From NCBI GenBank assembly GCA_902805475.1, contig CADCSX010000023.1:2852001-2916000 (forward strand): 64,000 bases of DNA, in the 5' to 3' direction. Shown piece by piece: positions 26,800 to 36,361 of this stretch. A model generated the notes under the pieces. That model saw nothing but the letters and a program-made list of their open reading frames with translations, was not told the DNA's origin and ran no database searches. The stretch's first letter is position 1. Every line of letters begins with the position of its first letter. The stretch is from Entonaema liquescens (taxonomy: Eukaryota; Ascomycota; Sordariomycetes; Xylariales; Xylariaceae). The translations under genes were made by a program, and so were the position numbers.

Positions 26800-27476
26800 G
26801 GTTGATGGACTGCGCTCCAAAGTCAGACTGATGGTTCTAGATGGTGACGACGAAATGCGAACTGGGAGAAGGTAAGCTTGAATCAAACGTCGCAACCCTT
26901 TGGAGCTTTACATGGGGGCTGCGCTTCTAATTTGGGAGACCCGCTAATGGTTGTGGCTTGAAGTCACGAGGCGTATTTGTGGCGCATACTATACATTATA
27001 TGTACTTAAGTATCCTCCAGCACCTTGGAACATGACGTATAACATACATACCTCTGTATTTTCAACCCTATTCAAATCATTTTCAAGGATAAAGTTAACA
27101 GTTCACTTACCTATTTATTAACTTTCATTAAAAAGGGTTACATATATCATTTATTACGTATTAGACTGTTTAGTTTAGCTATTCTTTTATATAACTAATC
27201 AGATTTTAGTACTTACCTTAGATAACCGTATGAACATATACATGTAGGTAACGATAAGGCCGGAGAGTGGGATTAGGTACTTGGGTACCTAACCTACCCA
27301 CCAGTACCTCACCTATTATTTTGCTCTAATGGCTTATTAGTTTCTGGGCTCCGTTCACAACATCGAACCACACCGGCATCAAATCAATTGACGAGTTTTC
27401 TAAGCGCGGACAGTACCAGCCGTACCGCTACTGTCGCCAATTGAGCCCGCATAAGAACAGCCGATATGCCTTAGGT
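26800..27476. other. Divergent promoter region between the V-ATPase and PPR genes
   Basis: This 677-bp region must hold both promoters. It is AT-rich in the middle and has a cluster of TACCTA/GGTACC strings at about 27240-27315. No TATA or CCAAT element is obvious. Confidence 0.65.
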
Positions 27477-29930
27477 ATGCATTCGCTGTTGTCGAGGGCT
27501 GTACAGGCGCAGTCTTCGTGTCGGTGTCGAATCTGCCTTCATTCCACTCATTCAGTCGTACGGCGTGCCACGAACGTAGCGTCGAGGCGGAAGATAACGG
27601 CTGCTGATATTTTTACTGCCTGTTATACCACTATACTCGGCACTGCGACTGTTATCGATGCTCGGAGGAAGGAGCTGAGGAAGAAGGAACTCGACGAGAA
27701 ACTTGAAAAGGCCAGGGCCGCATTGGGTAGCTTGGGTGTCCGAGACTCACCCGACCAACATGATAGAGGGGTCGAGAGTCCCGATTCCAATACCGCGGTT
27801 ACTTCACACTTCTGTGGCAATGGGTCGAGAAGAAACGGCCATGTTGTTACCAATGGCCTATTGCAGGAATTGGGAGCTCTATGCGAAATTACCCGTCGTC
27901 CACCATCCCGTCCGTCATGGATCCAAACTCAGTTAGAATGGGCGGACGTTGAATTTGCTATTGTCGCGGAGGAACAAAATCCTGAGACTATACTCAGAGA
28001 ACCAAAATCTGATCACCAGCTGCGAAGGACAACGGCGACAGTTGTGGAGTTGGTAAATCAGCTCATTGGGCAAGTCCGAACTCATAAGGATATCCAGGGT
28101 CGGGACGTAGACGACAAAGAGCAGAATCATAATGCGGAGGAGGCCGTTTTTCAAGAACTAAAGGACATATTACAAACTTTCCATTATCCGAGTTATAACC
28201 AACCTAACGAGGACCCCGATGAAGCCGCTAGGATTCGATTTCTCCTTGGAGAATCCATACGGCGTATTTTCAACCATGCCTCGAGTGCTAAGGAAATTGT
28301 AACCAAGATATGCTATAACCTCTTAACAGTTGGTGTGCCTCCGAGTATCCACACTTATAACACCTTAATTGCAGGTTTCAACCGCATCCAACGTCCTGAT
28401 CTCGCACAGACAGTTATCGATTCCTATATCCACAGGACAACCTGGCCCGCCACCGAGCAGACTGCCGTGTGCCTTCTTAATCACTATCGAGGGGTCAATC
28501 AGGAAGACGGTATACGTGATATCATCCAACGAATGAGAGGTGTCAGAGGTGATGGTTTACACTTTCGAATCATCGATAAAAAGGCGATTTATACACGAGA
28601 TTGGCTGGCATGGGCTATAGAGAATTGCGCCTCGCGCAAATATGCCTACGTGGAACGAATGCGACGAACAGATGCTGTATTCACTAGCATTATCAAAAGT
28701 TGGTTATATTGTGGAGAACTGGGTAATGCTAGCACGGCTTTTGTGACATGTATACGATACGGAGGATCGGTTGCTATCCAAACGCTCCAGGAGCTCTTTA
28801 CGGCATGTCTATCGACAGTTGATTACACTGCAGCACGGCGATTGGCAGCGGGATTAGCTAAGAACATACGCAGCTTTGCGATTTGGATCGATTGTATCAT
28901 TCGTCAGGAGCCGATAAACACGTCGCGTCAACTTATAATGAGCCTTGCAAATCTGGTTGATCTCTGTCGGCTCCCGTTTAATTTCACGCCCGTCTCCAAG
29001 TCCTACGACCAGACCTTACAGGAACTCAAATCTCTAATTAGCCTTATCCGGTGCGAAATAGAGATAGAAGAGACGGCGAATCTATGCGCGGCTACGTTGG
29101 AGGAAATTACTTCGAGTGATCCATTAGTCAGCCGGCTTGATAAAGCTCTTGCTATACTCGAGTCAGCTCAGCTCAGCAGGGAAAAAGCTGCAAGGTCGCT
29201 CGCCCATTTTGGCAGGTTAGCAGAGCTTCTTTCCATCGAAAGGAGGTGCCGTGACCTGGAGACAAGAATCAAGACCACGGCAGCTTTAGCAAAGGCTATC
29301 ATTCTCAAAATCAAGACGGGATACGAGCTTGACCCTTCCGCGATCCTTGCTTCCAAACAGGAGTCTCCGGTCTGGTACCAACGGGAGTATTTCCTTTGGT
29401 ACCAGCGGGATCGTCATGATTCCCTCGTCAATGCCCTCCAAAGCATTCAAATTAACACGGGTCCAATGACACAAGATGATATTAGGTTGCAACTTCTTCG
29501 ATGCTTGCCTGATCCTGTTCTGTCGAGAAGACTGGGAGACTCGGGACATCCAGAGAACCTAGCTATAAGAGCACTGACAAGCTTTTATCTATCAGGAATG
29601 GCACATGTCAACGAGCACGAAGATGCCATTTGTAGTGCCCCTATAAGCCAGCTGGAGCAAGAACTTGCTGACATTGAAAACACACTTAGAGCCATATTAT
29701 TCGCTCATCTCAGTGGTGATACCCAGAGGAAGCTTAGGTTCCAGTATCCAAACTTCTATAAAATGCCTTTCAAGAAGCTCTACAAGTACCAATTACGGAG
29801 AAGCATCTTTAAAGCAGTCACTGTCTCGGACGAGCAGCAAGCCGGCGAGAAAGGATCAGGGGTACCAAGAGACAACTTTCCCGGGATGCATTTAGGTGAC
29901 ACCGCTCTCCCTTTGTCCGCGTTAGGATGA
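27477..29930 (+). CDS. Pentatricopeptide-repeat-type mitochondrial protein, filamentous-fungal family
   Basis: A single exon codes 817 residues from the first in-frame ATG at 27477; the frame runs 12 codons further upstream only with a non-ATG start. The N-terminus (MHSLLSRAVQAQSSCRCRIC...) is rich in Arg/Ser and lacks acidic residues, as in mitochondrial presequences, and is followed by a charged coiled coil (RRKELRKKELDEKLEKARAA). At least one PPR-like hairpin is visible near residue 290 (GVPPSIHTYNTLIAGFNRI), with further helical repeats after it and a heptad-like helical region at about 525-620. PPR proteins usually bind organelle RNA in processing or translation, so a mitochondrial gene-expression role is inferred. 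The exact orthologue is not identified. Codon use and length look intact. Confidence 0.85.
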   Translation: MHSLLSRAVQAQSSCRCRICLHSTHSVVRRATNVASRRKITAADIFTACYTTILGTATVIDARRKELRKKELDEKLEKARAALGSLGVRDSPDQHDRGVESPDSNTAVTSHFCGNGSRRNGHVVTNGLLQELGALCEITRRPPSRPSWIQTQLEWADVEFAIVAEEQNPETILREPKSDHQLRRTTATVVELVNQLIGQVRTHKDIQGRDVDDKEQNHNAEEAVFQELKDILQTFHYPSYNQPNEDPDEAARIRFLLGESIRRIFNHASSAKEIVTKICYNLLTVGVPPSIHTYNTLIAGFNRIQRPDLAQTVIDSYIHRTTWPATEQTAVCLLNHYRGVNQEDGIRDIIQRMRGVRGDGLHFRIIDKKAIYTRDWLAWAIENCASRKYAYVERMRRTDAVFTSIIKSWLYCGELGNASTAFVTCIRYGGSVAIQTLQELFTACLSTVDYTAARRLAAGLAKNIRSFAIWIDCIIRQEPINTSRQLIMSLANLVDLCRLPFNFTPVSKSYDQTLQELKSLISLIRCEIEIEETANLCAATLEEITSSDPLVSRLDKALAILESAQLSREKAARSLAHFGRLAELLSIERRCRDLETRIKTTAALAKAIILKIKTGYELDPSAILASKQESPVWYQREYFLWYQRDRHDSLVNALQSIQINTGPMTQDDIRLQLLRCLPDPVLSRRLGDSGHPENLAIRALTSFYLSGMAHVNEHEDAICSAPISQLEQELADIENTLRAILFAHLSGDTQRKLRFQYPNFYKMPFKKLYKYQLRRSIFKAVTVSDEQQAGEKGSGVPRDNFPGMHLGDTALPLSALG

Positions 29931-30696
29931 GGGGTGAGGATGAGATATGCCCTGCAGAGCGAAGGGGAGGGTCTAATTGGATCCTGGGGAAGGCTTGGCA
30001 CAGAATCAAGGGAGTTTTGAGCCAAACCTCTATCCCCATCCCCTTGTATATAAAACAGCTATACCTACTTAAATCACCTACATATGTACAACTTAGTCGT
30101 CAACTGATTTATGTTCGCTCAGTTGCGGCATAGTGTATACCCATAAACGGCCACAGTTACGGTCACGATCCTGGTCCGGGTCCCGATACCGGATTCGAAA
30201 TAAGAAATACCTAACCTCATCATTCGAGGTACGTTTGTTTTGTTTTGGTTTTTTTTTGTTTTGTTTCGGTACATGCCTACCTAATGTGCCTTCTCCTCGT
30301 GCGCTATATCTGGTATCCGTCAGAACCGGTTAGGATAGGTGACATAGTTAAGTGCGTAAAAAGGTGTGTAGGTCTGCGGGATTATCTGTTGATAGATACT
30401 AACGCCGAGACATGGAATGCGTGCATAATCATCCCATCGCAGACCTATAAGTGAGTATTTGTATTTTATGTCCTACATGATAACTCAATACACACAGATG
30501 GTACGGTAACATTATTATTGTCCAGGTTACCCTGCAGGTAATTGTTCACCGGACTAAGGATATTTCTTGGGTTGAAGTAGGTAGGTAGTTTATGGTATGG
30601 TAGATGTCTGCATCATGATGAAAAGATGAAAAAGTATGGAGTAGGTTTTGATAAATGCATATAGGGCGGAGCCTCCGTATTACATTTCATGTCTAC

Positions 30697-30724
30697 ATGT
30701 AGTATGTAGTATGTAGTATGTAGT
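30697..30724. repeat. ATGTAGT x4 tandem repeat
   Basis: Four perfect 7-bp units lie head to tail in intergenic DNA, with the sequence just upstream (TCTACATGT) partly complementary. It looks like a simple slippage repeat. Confidence 0.85.
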
Positions 30725-31379
30725 ATAGGTAATGTATTCCCGTAAAGACGCCGTCAGTAAGTTAGGTACTTATAAATATAAGCGCAGGTTATGAATACAA
30801 ATATATACTTCATATGTACGGCACCATAACGATGCACAGACTATTAGTGGGTGTCCTCGTAAGTGTTTCCGACTGGCCAATCAAATTCCTACATCTACAT
30901 CACGTCTCCCCATGGCAAGGATCTACTGGCCCCTTGAGATCCCACAACTCCACGAACCAACAAGAAACTTAATTATTCCAACCTCACCGCCCGGGAACAT
31001 AAAAAAGCGGAGATTTAAAATGGTTTGACGGGTTGATCTAAAGCTTACTGCGTCACTAGAGACACTAGAGACAGGATGAAGCTGTTTAGTTGGTCCAATT
31101 GAAGATGCCAGGTTCAAAAAGTGTTAAGGGTCCGGCTGCATTCTCTTCTTCCCCTCTACCTCTTACAGTGGTTCAGTTCGAGCATGTGCTTGCTTCTAAG
31201 CTTCTTCCAGACTCTATCATAAATAGGTACTGCATACATACCATACATACCATACACGTCGACGCCGAAACGCCTTGCGGTGTAAAAAAGTTTACCTATT
31301 AATAAGTAACACTGGTCCTTACCTTGCCGTACCTACATACCTAAGGTCCTGGTGCTTTGGCCTAGATCCTTTTTGTTTC

Positions 31380-31385
31380 CACGTT
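31380..31385 (+). promoter_or_regulatory. CACGTT box, possible Pho4/NUC-1-type site
   Basis: CACGTT lies about 500 bp before the ATG of the SPX-GDPD gene. Yeast Pho4 recognises CACGTG and CACGTT at phosphate-regulated promoters. A single 6-bp match is weak evidence, supported only by the gene's likely role in phosphate supply. Confidence 0.25.
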
Positions 31386-31886
31386 TGCCACTCCCCTATA
31401 TGAGGGAAGTGTCATTCTCAACTGCCAACGTTAAAAGTCTAGTAGACGTCAATGGCTCTAAAAATTGACCTTCGACAACACGAAGTTCAGTCGACAGGTT
31501 ACTCATAATATCTACCGAGCCACGTAACATCGTTTGTCTGATTTTAAGTCGTCCGAGCGACCGTTGCTATCTGAGTAACTTAAAAATCATATTGTTTGCT
31601 AGCAGCTCCTTCTTTTCCCGCAGCTGTTATTCATACTTTATACAGCTGGGAATCCTGAGTTGATGTAGGTTAAGTACTTTCTGGGACGTTGGTCAAAAGA
31701 AAATAACGTCAAGCTAATGGATTATTTTGGTTGACATCAGTCACTCCACCGGGTTAATCATAGTTCTTTTCTCGACCTGGCCGGAGTCCACTTCCATTTA
31801 AGTCGTTTCCCATCTTTATTATCCCAGATCAAACCTATCTTCTTTATTGTACGCCATCTTTCGACCAGGGAAAAGACCGGTGCAAG

Positions 31887-34800
31887 ATGAAGTTCGGAAG
31901 AAAGTAAGGTTCACTAACATGTCGCAAAACGTCCCTCAATTCCGCGTATAAAAGCTCACGCCTTTTTATAGTTTACCTCGTAACCAAGTCCCCGAATGGG
32001 CATCCTCATATATCGATTACAAGGGATTAAAGAAGTTGATCAAGGCAGCCGCGAATGCTGCGAATGCGGGAGAGGATGTTGATCTAGCAGGTGGGCTGAT
32101 TTCTCGACACTATGTCGAAATCCGTTGTACCCCCCTAACCTGATACCCACAGAGTTCTTCTTCGCTCTGGACCGTAATCTCGAGGACGTCGATTCCTTCT
32201 ACAACAAGAAGTTCGCCGAGGCCCATCGTCGCATCAAACTTCTCGAGGACAGATATGGTAGGAGCCCGGAGGTCGTTGCGGAATTGGATGACCAGGAGAG
32301 CGAAGAGCTTATGGGAGCTCTGCTTGAACTTCGGAACCAACTCCGAAACCTGCAGTGGTTTGGCGAAATCAACCGCAGAGGCTTCGTTAAGATCACGAAG
32401 AAGCTCGATAAAAAAGTACCGAATACGACTACTCAGCAGCGATACATCACGACCAAGGTCGACCCTAAGCCATTCGCTAGGGATACGACTGTTGTACGAC
32501 TAATCAACGAAATCAACAAGTGGCTTTCCGCGCTTGGAGATGCGCAAAACTTCGACGATGCTAAGTCGGATAAATCTACGCGCTCGGTGCGCTCGCTCGG
32601 AAGAGTAACCGCGAAGGCCATGTTAAATGTTTCGCAACCTGTTCTGGACCAACTAGACGCCGCGATTCGCAAAGATGATGTTGCGACGCTACAAAGTAGC
32701 CTCGCAGGTGAAAAGTTGGTGTTATCCGAACAAGCCTCACAAGAGATACTGCTCAATCTCCTACAGCGTTCCATTTCTGCTCGGTCGAGGGCTTGCATTA
32801 CCCATCTCCTAGGGCAAGTCAAGACGCTAGACGAGCCGGGAGACATAAATGAGCGAAACTGCGTCCATCGTTTAGTTATTCACATCGGACGGAGTAAATC
32901 GTCGCAAGTCAGTGATCTAGAGCCTAACGCTGTTTCACTTCCAATAAAGTCTCACTTCAACAGCCACTATGTTGCGCCACCCCAAACTAACGGTTCGACG
33001 GTGGCCCGACCGGTAAACGGCAATGGCTCTGGGACACAGTTGTTGAGCAAAGAAGATGAAACAGTACAGGTTCTGTGCTATCTTCTTGATTCTCTTCAAG
33101 GAGAGCAGCGCCGTGCACTAGTAGCGAGGGATTCGCTAGGTCGCATGCCTCTCCATTACGCGGCGCAATTCGGCATCGTTGTCCTTTGCCAGGTTGTCAT
33201 GGCAAAAATGCAAGAATGGGGACAGTTTAATGTTGAAGATGGAATTGATGCTCCTAAGTGGCAGGATAAAGAGGGCAATGCGCCGCTCCATCTCGCAGTC
33301 ATCGGGGGCCATCCATTAACTACGAAGTGTCTTTTGCAAGGAGAGAGTTGGCAGGGCCCGACTCATAAAGAAGGAGCCGGTAGAAAATCTGTGTCCAAAT
33401 CCAGCGCTGTGTTAGCATTGGCCACGAAATCGAATTTCGTATACATCGTACGGATGCTCGTGGAGGCAGGCATAGATATCAACTGGCAAGACGAAACGGG
33501 GGAGACTGCGTTACATATCGCTGCTAGATTTGGGCATGTCGAGTGCGTCAAGATCCTACTCGAGGGCTCGCCCGAGCAAAAGGTGAACTTAGAGTTACCA
33601 GAAAAATCATTCGCATGGACTCCTCTACATATATCAGCCGTGGATGGACATCTTCCCGTAGCGCAATTATTAGTGGAAGCTGGAGCTGATGTTGGGAAAA
33701 TGGATTCTTTTGGGTGGACCGCCAAGGAACACGCAGCTTTACGAGGACATCTGAAAATTGCGAAGTTACTCGCTGAGCATGAAGTCAGCTCGCCATCTGC
33801 GAATAACACGGAAGACACTCAAGCGCTACCTTCGGTCTCATCGACTCCACCCCCTGAAACTTCGTCTCTCGAAGACCGAAAATCAGATGGCAGCACCCGG
33901 ATCACGGAACCTATCAAATCTTTTGGCCATCGTTATCTAAAGGATAGCAGCCTTGTGATGGTGAGCTTAGGATCCATGGATATGCGTAGGAATATCGAGG
34001 CTGTCAAACTCGATAGAGTCCCGTTGACAGCAGCGCATACCAATCAACTGGACACCGCCCTATCCGTTGTAGTTTCAGCGCAAGGAGCTCAGGGGAACCA
34101 ACCATCATCGATCTGCCCGTACACGAAAACATCTCCACCGAGCCGATCTTGTTTACCACTTCGGATGCCTCAAATGTCAGATTGCTCTTCGATATAGTGC
34201 CCACCTATTCCGGGAATGAGAAAACAAGGTTGGTCGAGCGGTAGCATTGCTATCATCAGTCCGCCAGTCACTTGGAACGAAACGAATGAACCTTCAGGGT
34301 GATGTTTGCGTACCGATCTTGGGCGCAAATCTGGAAGTTATCGGCGCTGTTAACTTTAACTTCCTTATTATTACGCCATTCTCGCATCCAAACATGGAAA
34401 TCAATTCACAGCAGACGTACTGGAAGAAGCTGTCCTCTACTATGGTCTTCGGTCATCGTGGACTTGGCAAGAATTTCCTCGAGAACAAATCACTCCAACT
34501 GGGTGAGAATACAGTCTCATCCTTTATCGCTGCGGCCAACTTGGGAGCTCACTATGTTGAATTCGATGTCCAACTCACCAAAGACCATGTGCCAGTCATC
34601 TATCACGATTTCTTAGTGAGCGAGACAGGTATAGATGCACCAGTCCATACATTGACATTGGAGCAATTCCTTCATATCAACAACGAGACTCAACCAAGAT
34701 CTGGAAAAGAATCACCCGATAAGAATGGGGTTAATACCAATGGCAATGGTGTAAAAGAACCCGGACCCAGGCAAAGATCTCTTTCTGTGGATTTAGCTAA

Positions 34801-35521
34801 GGGTGTGAAGAACAATCTTGATGAGCGTATGAAATACACGCTTAACTTCAAGAAGAAGGGTTACAAGGCAAACACTCGGGGCAACTTCGTCCAAGCGCCA
34901 TTTGCCACACTCGAGGAGCTCTTCAAGAAGATACCAGAAAATGTCGGGTTCAACATTGAGATGAAGTATCCCATGTTACTGGAGAGCGAGAAAGAGGATA
35001 TGGATACGTATGCGATTGAACTCAACTCATTCTGCGACACTGTCTTGAACAAGGTGTATGATTTGACTAGGAATCGTCACATCATCTTCAGCAGTTTTAA
35101 CCCTGACATATGTCTTTGCCTTAGCTTTAAGCAACCGAGCATCCCAATTCTGTTCTTAACGGATGCGGGGAGCGAGGAGGTCAGCGATATCAGAGCTAGC
35201 AGTCTTCAGGAGGCTATCCGGTTTGCGAGCCGTTGGAATCTGCTCGGGATCGTGAGCAACGCAGAGCCATTTGTAAACAGCCCCCGGCTGGTTAAAGTGG
35301 TGAAGCAGACTGGTCTGATCTGCGTCAGCTATGGGGTTCAGAATAATGATCCTACTTTAGTCCAGGTAAGTCGTCCTATTAATTACCCCCTATATATGGA
35401 AACGAACGAGCTGAATGCTGACGATTATATCACTATGTAGCGGCAAGTTAAGGAAGGCATTGACGCGGTGATCGTGGACAATGTCCTTGCGATCCGTCGG
35501 GGACTGACAAAGGATGACTGA
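31887..35521 (+). CDS. GDE1-like glycerophosphodiester phosphodiesterase (SPX-ankyrin-GDPD), frame broken twice
   Basis: Exons 31887-31903, 31972-32090, 32153-35365 and 35441-35521 are split by introns of 68, 62 and 75 bp. The start MKFGRNLPRNQVPEW is the usual SPX start, formed across intron 1. SPX covers about residues 1-160 (YIDYKGLKKLIK; NRRGFVKITKKLDK); ankyrin repeats follow at about 350-590. The GDPD domain starts near residue 810 with FGHRGLGKN, GENT, VEFDVQLTKD and YHDF. Conserved coding continues through 34080-34260, but the frame steps back by one base at 34091-34096 and again at 34236-34244, where TAG would otherwise stop translation. Both steps equal one missing base at a G run. 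Corrected length would be about 1143 residues. Yeast Gde1 hydrolyses glycerophosphocholine to choline and glycerol-3-phosphate. Sequencing error or a young pseudogene both fit. Confidence 0.9.
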
Positions 35522-36140
35522 GCATTGTATAGAAAGTTAGACTCATTAAACTCGAGAATGAGTAGAGAGATAGACTAAGACTATCTTAGGCAGACTTGTC
35601 GGTTTTCTGCTGAATAGGTATTAATAGACCTTGTAGTGTGTTGAGTATCTCAGGTAAACTATGGAGCTTATATAACTATAAGTAATGTGCTGTCTTTGAA
35701 TGAGCTGTTATTCGTAAGTGAATAATACATACCAGAGTCATGCACTAAAATCATAATATCCACTTATCGTCCAAGCTAGTTGTTAGTATTGAGCGCCGTT
35801 GATTTTGACGTATCCACGTGGGTGATCCAACAGTGACGACATAAAAAGCGTTACCTGCCACAGATAACGATGATAGAGATAGCGATAGCTTTTTACCCAT
35901 AAATGAGCAAATTGTTGAACAAAAATATGCGCTTAAGCACATCCGGTTCTAAACTTTCGCCGAAGACCGGCCGATTGGTAAGGACAGCAACCCAGCACCT
36001 GCCGGTGATCACATCACCAACGCAAACCAAATCTAAGATTCGCCGCAATTTTCCTTAAGTTTCTAATTCTAGTGACTACCACCAAGGCTTTGCAAATTGC
36101 AATTCCCGTTTTGAGGAGAATGCGGCCTCCTCCCCAGTCA

Positions 36141-36147
36141 CCAATCA
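36141..36147 (+). promoter_or_regulatory. CCAATCA box upstream of the i-AAA protease gene
   Basis: CCAATCA, the preferred form of the fungal CCAAT-binding complex site (Hap2/3/5 or AnCF), lies about 215 bp before the ATG at 36362. That complex often controls mitochondrial genes, which fits the neighbour. The motif alone is not proof. Confidence 0.4.
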
Positions 36148-36308
36148 GAAGCTAATCGCTCTTCTCTTTCTTTAGATTCATTTCTATCTAACTAGGTCAA
36201 TTACACGTTGCGAATTAGTGGCGGCTTTTTCTATCTCTTATTTGTTCTTAGCTTCGCCGCCACTCTTTGCGCATATTACATCCATCCATCATCCTTTAAA
36301 ACCCGTCA

Positions 36309-36350
36309 ATGCGAGCAACTATTATTCTGACTGACCAAGTGCGTACTTGA
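36309..36350 (+). promoter_or_regulatory. Thirteen-codon upstream ORF before the YME1 gene
   Basis: An ATG at 36309 opens 13 codons and stops at TGA 36348-36350, 11 nt before the main ATG at 36362. It would act on translation only if the transcript starts upstream of 36309. Otherwise it has no effect. Confidence 0.35.
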
Positions 36351-36361
36351 GCCGAGTCGCC

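Larger units (their letters stand above)
29931..31886. other. Intergenic region upstream of the GDE1-like gene
   Basis: About 1.96 kb carry no supportable gene. It contains a TTTTG/T-rich run near 30234-30265, a 7-bp tandem repeat at 30697-30724, GTAGGTAGGTAG at about 30577 and a CACGTT box at 31380-31385. The distal part should be the promoter of the downstream phosphodiesterase. Confidence 0.65.
35522..36361. other. Intergenic region and promoter of the YME1 gene
   Basis: This 840-bp stretch separates two genes in the same direction. It contains a CCAATCA box at 36141-36147 and an upstream ORF at 36309-36350. No other gene is visible. Confidence 0.7.

Noticed and set aside
31944..31951. 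TATAAAAG string as a promoter element
   Set aside because: It lies inside intron 1 of the GDE1-like gene, downstream of the start codon.
34098..34241. An intron or programmed -1 frameshifting as explanation for the GDE1 frame breaks
   Set aside because: The segment between the breaks is itself coding-like, so it is not an intron. Neither site forms a standard XXXYYYZ slippery heptamer, and two such sites in a row are unlikely.
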